Of a DNA stretch of 39,215 bases, positions 34,471-39,215 are shown one piece after another. Below the pieces are notes generated by a model, which searched no databases, was not told where the DNA came from, and saw only the letters and a list, made by a program, of their open reading frames with translations. Made by a program: the position numbers and the translations under genes. Source of the stretch: Didymodactylos carnosus (Eukaryota; Rotifera; Eurotatoria; Philodinida; Philodinidae); NCBI GenBank assembly GCA_905250885.1, contig CAJNOQ010000915.1:1-39215 (forward strand), given 5' to 3'. Each line of letters starts with the position of its first letter. The first letter of the stretch is position 1.

Positions 34471-36209
34471 TTATATATCAGTATTTAAGACGAATTAAAA
34501 TAGATAGCAATTAGAAATGTTGCATTATCAAGTAGACTATATTTTTCCCACTGTTGGTTCGTTTGGTGATCAAAAATTATCATATTATGTGTTAATTTTT
34601 GTGATTTTATTTTCTAGATTTTAGTTGATGCAAAAAACGTGCGTTTTGTCATTTCATTCTTTTCAGTTAAAAAATGAGATCCTCCATTTTTTCATTATAC
34701 CAATGAAATACCATTCCATAATGCTATACGACATTAATTTTCGGCAATCGGCGTATTGCATGTGAAAACTATCTTCGTATCAGCGGAGCCGATTTTGACA
34801 AAGCCTGATGTATAAGGATTCTGAATGGTGCTCCTTCTCTGGGCTAACTCAGAAAATTTTTAAAATGAGCTGAAATAGGACTTCTAGAAAAACGCTTTTT
34901 TGACACATCGATAAGGAATAAAAAAAATTTGTTCCGATTTCATTTTTAGATTCTTGAATTAAATTTGTAGTTGCTGATTTTAAGCAGTTTTCATAGCAAT
35001 AAATGACCTTTTCTGCCTTCCTAACCATTTCAATAAACTAGCAGCAGATTTCGAAAAATAGCTTAGATACCTTTTATATTATTAAATTGGCCAAACAGAA
35101 AGATCCAGCTCAAAACATATAAATAATGTAGGAGGAAAACACTTAAACTCCGAAAGACGGCTATAAATCAGTCTAAAGTTTATCTTTGCGACTGGTTGAT
35201 GGCAGTTATCAGAAGTACGGCGACAAGTCTGAGCCATAACATTAAAATCTTTTGTAGTAGCATTTCTCTGGAATAAAGAGTGTGAAAGTTGATACTCACC
35301 TTTCTGTCCTCTCACAGACAGACGAACACATTAGATCACTAAAAGGATGGTAATTATACACTCAGCCCGAGGAATAGTATTTTTAGCGACGGCAGAGCCG
35401 GAGCACAAGTTACGTGTATGTTGAAGTAGTTCTTTATTTGTGGCTACTCTGACGAGATTTTTGTGTTGACACCTACTATCGGCGCCAAAATGCAGTGCCG
35501 GTTGCTATTTTTTTAATAACTCAATAACAGCGTAAGATAGAACGTTGCGGTTTCCAGCAACCGAAAGCAGACACTTGAGGCTAGTTTTTCACAACCAAAA
35601 ACGATTTTTTAAAAGAATTCTGAAACCGGTTTTTGAGCAGATCTTTGGAAAACCAGTTTGGATCTATGTGAACTAATATAGAAATAGGTCGATCTTTCCT
35701 CATAGATAGATAGTCCAAAGTGTCTTCTCAAAAATAGAAACTAAGCGAAACTTGTACAGTAGTCACATCCTCAGGAAATTATAATGATAGTATACTAGTA
35801 GTGGATTCATACAACCGTGAGAGAGGCGCATAAGGATGTTACACTGTGGTCATTCAATATACAGTGTTGTTCGTCAAAGTGAAAAACTAATTACTCTATT
35901 ATTTCAATCAAATTAACAGATATAATCTTGTGCATATTCTTTATTCATCAAAAGTTTAGAAACATAAACAAAACAATATAGCAGAAAAAAGACTATAAAA
36001 TTGTGAACATGGAAAATATCATCTGAGTCATATATAAAACACACGTAGAAAATTATTAACAGAGATATTAAAAGGTGAGTTTACGAGATCAAATTGGAGA
36101 TCTTGGTGAATCACCGTCAATATTAAATTGCTTTGAGATCAGTTCGCTTCCAGTCGACAGAAATTTGCCAATAATAAAATCGAGCTTTTCATCTATTTTG
36201 TAAAATTAT
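34471..36209. other. Non-coding stretch
   Basis: About 1.7 kb with no supported gene. Short ORFs, such as a 77-codon minus-strand frame at 35315-35082, show no known family. The last 300 bases probably include the 3' UTR of the small membrane-protein gene to the right. Confidence 0.45.
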
Positions 36210-36529
36210 TCAAACCGATTTTTGTGGATTCTCATCTGAAACACAAATAAAATAGAATAGAATATCGTTTATTTATGGCAATAGAACATTAGTTTACCTC
36301 CTGTTTTAGGTGATGATAAACGAAGCATTAAAACGTTGGAATTCTGATTGTTAATCAATTGTGTAGTGAAATCAAGTACAATTAATAATTTTTCAATTAC
36401 TCGATTTACATTCGTAATGACAATAAACATTTTTTTTATCATTCGACAAAATACGAACATCGTCATAACAAATAGAGTATAAATAAAACAAGCATCAAAT
36501 AACCAATAGATTAAATAATTTATACTCAT
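36210..36529 (-). CDS. Small predicted membrane protein, unknown function
   Basis: I do not recognise this protein. Exons are 36529-36298 and 36235-36210, with a 62-bp phase-1 intron (GTAAAC..TTTCAG). The sum is 258 nt (85 aa) and ends SSPKTGDENPQKSV. Unspliced, the frame still runs 86 codons, so splicing is my inference from consensus sites and length. Residues 4-38 are strongly hydrophobic (LIYWLFDACFIYTLFVMTMFVFC), giving one or two membrane segments, followed by a short basic KK and a polar C-terminus. The ATG at 36529 is real. The HNH_2 gene lies 374 bp upstream on the same strand. Confidence 0.4.
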
Positions 36530-36903
36530 AAAATATTCGTTTCATATATTCAAAAAAATAAAAATGACTAGCTTTACTTTAGCGATTTAAAAAATATGCG
36601 TAGCCGCGACTGTGCATGAAATTAAATTTAAAAAAAGAGTTAGTTTATGAATCCATATTGTCTTCGTAATGAGAATTTGATGAATCCACTTGTTTATGTT
36701 CCTCATCAACGTTTCCAAATAAGTCCTATACGTGAAAGTAATCATAGAACGTAAAGAATTAATTTTATATCTTTATCTCAACGTTGGCAATTAAAAATTC
36801 AACTAGCACAATAGGTCTCAATATATCGAAACAAACAACGATTCAAATGAAGAACATTTAAACATAAACATAAATCAGCAAAATCTACAATTTCTTGTAA
36901 AAA

Positions 36904-38596
36904 TCAGGCAAAACTCTGACTTAACACGGCTGTGCCTGCCCAGTATTGAGAGTAAAGCACACTTCGCATGATTTTACTTACTTCTTTAATTGGACCACCA
37001 TCGTCTTTCTCATTCAATTCAAACCATGCTTTGACTTTTTGTTCATAAAGTTGAACTCGATCGATTGACTCGGGTGACCAAAACTCAATCATATTAATGC
37101 TTGAATGATCATGATTGGTTTCATGTCGTTTAATTGCTAATGATGCATGAAAACAAATTAACCTTTTGGATCTCCCGGGAAGATCTACATGTTGTTGTTC
37201 TAAATCATTGAATGTCATTGTTGTTTCAGACGGTGCGTGATAACTTGATTTAAGAACTTTTTTTGCTTCGTCGATAATTAATTTATTTTTCAGTTTATCA
37301 GATAAAATTTGAATATTATAATGATTGTCACATGAATTTTTCAGCAGACACAAGTTTCCGTGGTCAAAATGATATTCAATTAGTGCATACATAAGAATGC
37401 CATTACTTGGTTCATGTATATCGTTCAAATTGAAAAAGTCGTTCAATAATGAATCTCCAAATGATTTTTTGAAAATATGACCAGCACTAACATGTTCTGC
37501 CGGATACTCTTTATTCGATAGTTCACATCTTAACATTGGTCTCGAGCCATTCTGATGACAATGAGCGAGTAGTTTGGAACGAAACTTTTGTCTTGTACTT
37601 CTGGTAGATGTAGATGTATTTGAATATGCCGATGAGGATGAGGATGACGATGTTGAATGAGACTCTTTAAACATATTTTGATAAATATAGTCAGCTTTTT
37701 CCAACAGTGAAAGCGAATCTTAAAATAAAGAATTACATTATAAAGTCATTCTTACGCTTTTCAAACTAGTCTTTTCTCTCAGTTCGTCCCATGGCCCTTC
37801 GTAAAACCTTGCGCAACTCTGTGGAACTCGCAGCCTCTTTTCCCCTTGTATCGTATCCGCACATCACCTTTTCTTCGCGCACGTCTTACTAACATTTTCA
37901 CACTCTCACGGTTATTTATTCACCATGAAATGACTGAAGATTGCGTAGACACTCGTGAAGCATTCTGTAATAAAATTCTGTGGTTGAAAGCGAGTTACAT
38001 AGCTTACCCGAATATATTAATGTGCCTGACTTTTCATTAATCTCAGCATTCAATCGTCCACTACGAATCAGAATTTGGCTAACTTCTTTAACCTAAACAA
38101 ATGCCAGAGAAACATTAATGTTGAATTGCTAACTGGAGAGCACCGCATAGAAGTTCGGGATCAATGGCATCTATATCAAACTTACTTTATCTGCAGGAAA
38201 TCCGAGATAAGTTTCGTAAAACTCTTTAAATTCAATTTCTGTTTTAACCTTTTTGCCACAAAATATATTATGTTCAATTACATTATATTGTAACAGATTA
38301 TCGCCTTAAAAACAAAACATAGAAATGCTAGTGTTTGGCCACAGTATTGCATACCATATTCATTTGACGCTTTCTTTTGATCTTCACTCAATAAAGCTTC
38401 GAATTTCAGCATTTCTTTTGAAGAAATCAATTCTTTCATATGACTAAAGTAACAAACAGCATTCGTTAAAGTTTTTAAATTTTATTATTGCTAAAAGTTA
38501 TACGTACAAAGACTTTAACATTGAATAACCTTTTGATTTACGTGAATTAATATCGGTGAAAAGATTTGACAGCAAAGGCGGCGGAGCGTCATGAAG
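36904..38596 (-). CDS. HNH_2-type nuclease-domain protein, 5' end probably missing
   Basis: Exons on the minus strand are 38596-38508, 38443-38355, 38304-38186, 38092-38008 and 37718-36904. All junctions keep frame and give 398 codons from the first exon found. That exon has no in-frame ATG at its start, so one or more upstream exons are likely. The N-terminal part (FTDINSRKSKGYSM, MKELISSKEMLKFEALLSED, VIEHNIFCGKKVKTEIEFKE) is unfamiliar. A Ser/Thr-rich linker (SSSSSSSAYSNTSTSTRS) precedes the HNH-like domain: CELSNKEYP, then VSAGHIFKKSF with the first His, SNGILMYALIEYHFDHG with the Asn and last His, and LCLL. These sit near residues 192, 208, 233 and 244. The order C..H..N..H followed by FDxG is that of the HNH_2 family, whose members are DNA nucleases or of unknown role. 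No signal peptide or membrane segment is seen. Whether it cuts DNA is not known. Confidence 0.65.
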
Positions 38597-39215
38597 CTAG
38601 GTGAGGCTCATAGTATTTTTTCTCCTCTTCAGCGTACTTTTGTGAAACACGATTGCTAATGTTGAAGCATATAGCGAGAAAAGTAAAGCATCCGCTGGCA
38701 GCACAAACCATGAGAAACATGTCGGCATGCTATTCTAGATGCTTAGACTTCGGTATTTCGGATTATAAATGCATTTTTTGGATTATAGATGGATTTGAAA
38801 TCTAGAAGTCCAAAACATTTGTTTTCCGCCTTTCAGTGTGGTCTTGTGAATCCTGTCAGAGACCGCGATAGACATATCGACACCCTGCTCCTTTGTTTTT
38901 ATCATGGATCGTGATCAATAGAGAGAGTCTGCCTGTACGATTAAAGCGATTCCATCGTGTTTCACATTTTGATCCCGTAGGGATTGCATTGAAAGCTTTT
39001 ATCCAAGGGTCAGGCCGAATAAAAATCTTCTTGTTTAACTTCAGAAACAACAGAATAAATCAGTAGGACACAAATAATTAAAAGTACTAAAACTCACGAG
39101 GAATGATCCCCAACTGATAAATCGCTTTTTCAACGAAACCGACTGGACTATAGGTAGTCGACGATGCTGATTCCGAATACCACCATGAATGCTGCCGCTA
39201 GGCCTTCAAAGACCG
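38597..39215. other. Right edge, unresolved
   Basis: This should contain the missing 5' exon(s) of the HNH_2 gene, but I cannot place them. A minus-strand frame at 39050-38856 and another reading HSWWYSESASSTTYSPVGFV near 39180-39080 (ending in TAG after LGIIPREF) are open but resemble nothing I know. The second could be the tail of a gene outside the window. Confidence 0.35.

Overview
The window is AT-rich animal DNA. The genes have compact introns, mostly 50-80 bp with GT..AG ends, and are separated by multi-kb non-coding stretches and nested inverted-repeat transposons. The conserved genes are metazoan: Mediator subunit MED9, ODR4 and the rhomboid pseudoprotease iRhom. Next to them lies an intron-containing fucose-isomerase-family gene of bacterial type. 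Small introns, many decayed DNA transposons and a bacterial-type metabolic gene carrying a spliceosomal intron fit a bdelloid rotifer best. That assignment is inference, since no marker gene in the window proves it.

Layout. 1-2043: no confident gene, one short palindrome. 2044-4339 (+): MED9 then ODR4, 249 bp apart. 4340-9631: non-coding, with one possible MITE, a stem-loop and two microsatellites. 9632-10735 (+): a secreted or anchored protein of the N-formylglutamate amidohydrolase fold with a damaged metal/catalytic motif. 10736-13850: non-coding, with a 222-bp hAT-type MITE at 11216. 13851-19821 (-): a complete 16-exon iRhom gene of 743 codons whose two large introns hold inverted-repeat elements, one of them a nested pair. 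20499-25740: a transposon cluster made of a TA-flanked element containing two others, a dead Tc1-like element containing two more (one an almost perfect 187-bp-arm palindrome), and a 77-bp mini-element. 27898-28858 (-): two possible ATG-bearing first exons whose splice phase would fit iRhom exon 2. 29885-31551 (+): the fucose isomerase-like gene. 31829-34470 (-): a 5'-truncated non-LTR retrotransposon with an APE endonuclease remnant, reverse transcriptase and a C-terminal zinc knuckle. 36210-36529 (-): a small predicted membrane protein. 36904-38596 (-): a multi-exon gene with an HNH_2-type nuclease domain, probably lacking its 5' end.

The genes do not form one pathway. MED9 acts in transcription, ODR4 and iRhom in ER membrane-protein handling, the fucose isomerase-like protein in sugar metabolism. 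MED9 and ODR4 are close enough to be co-transcribed. All exon models are hand-built from conserved protein alignment and splice consensus. In the complete models (MED9, ODR4, iRhom, fucose isomerase-like, small membrane protein) the summed exon length is a multiple of three.
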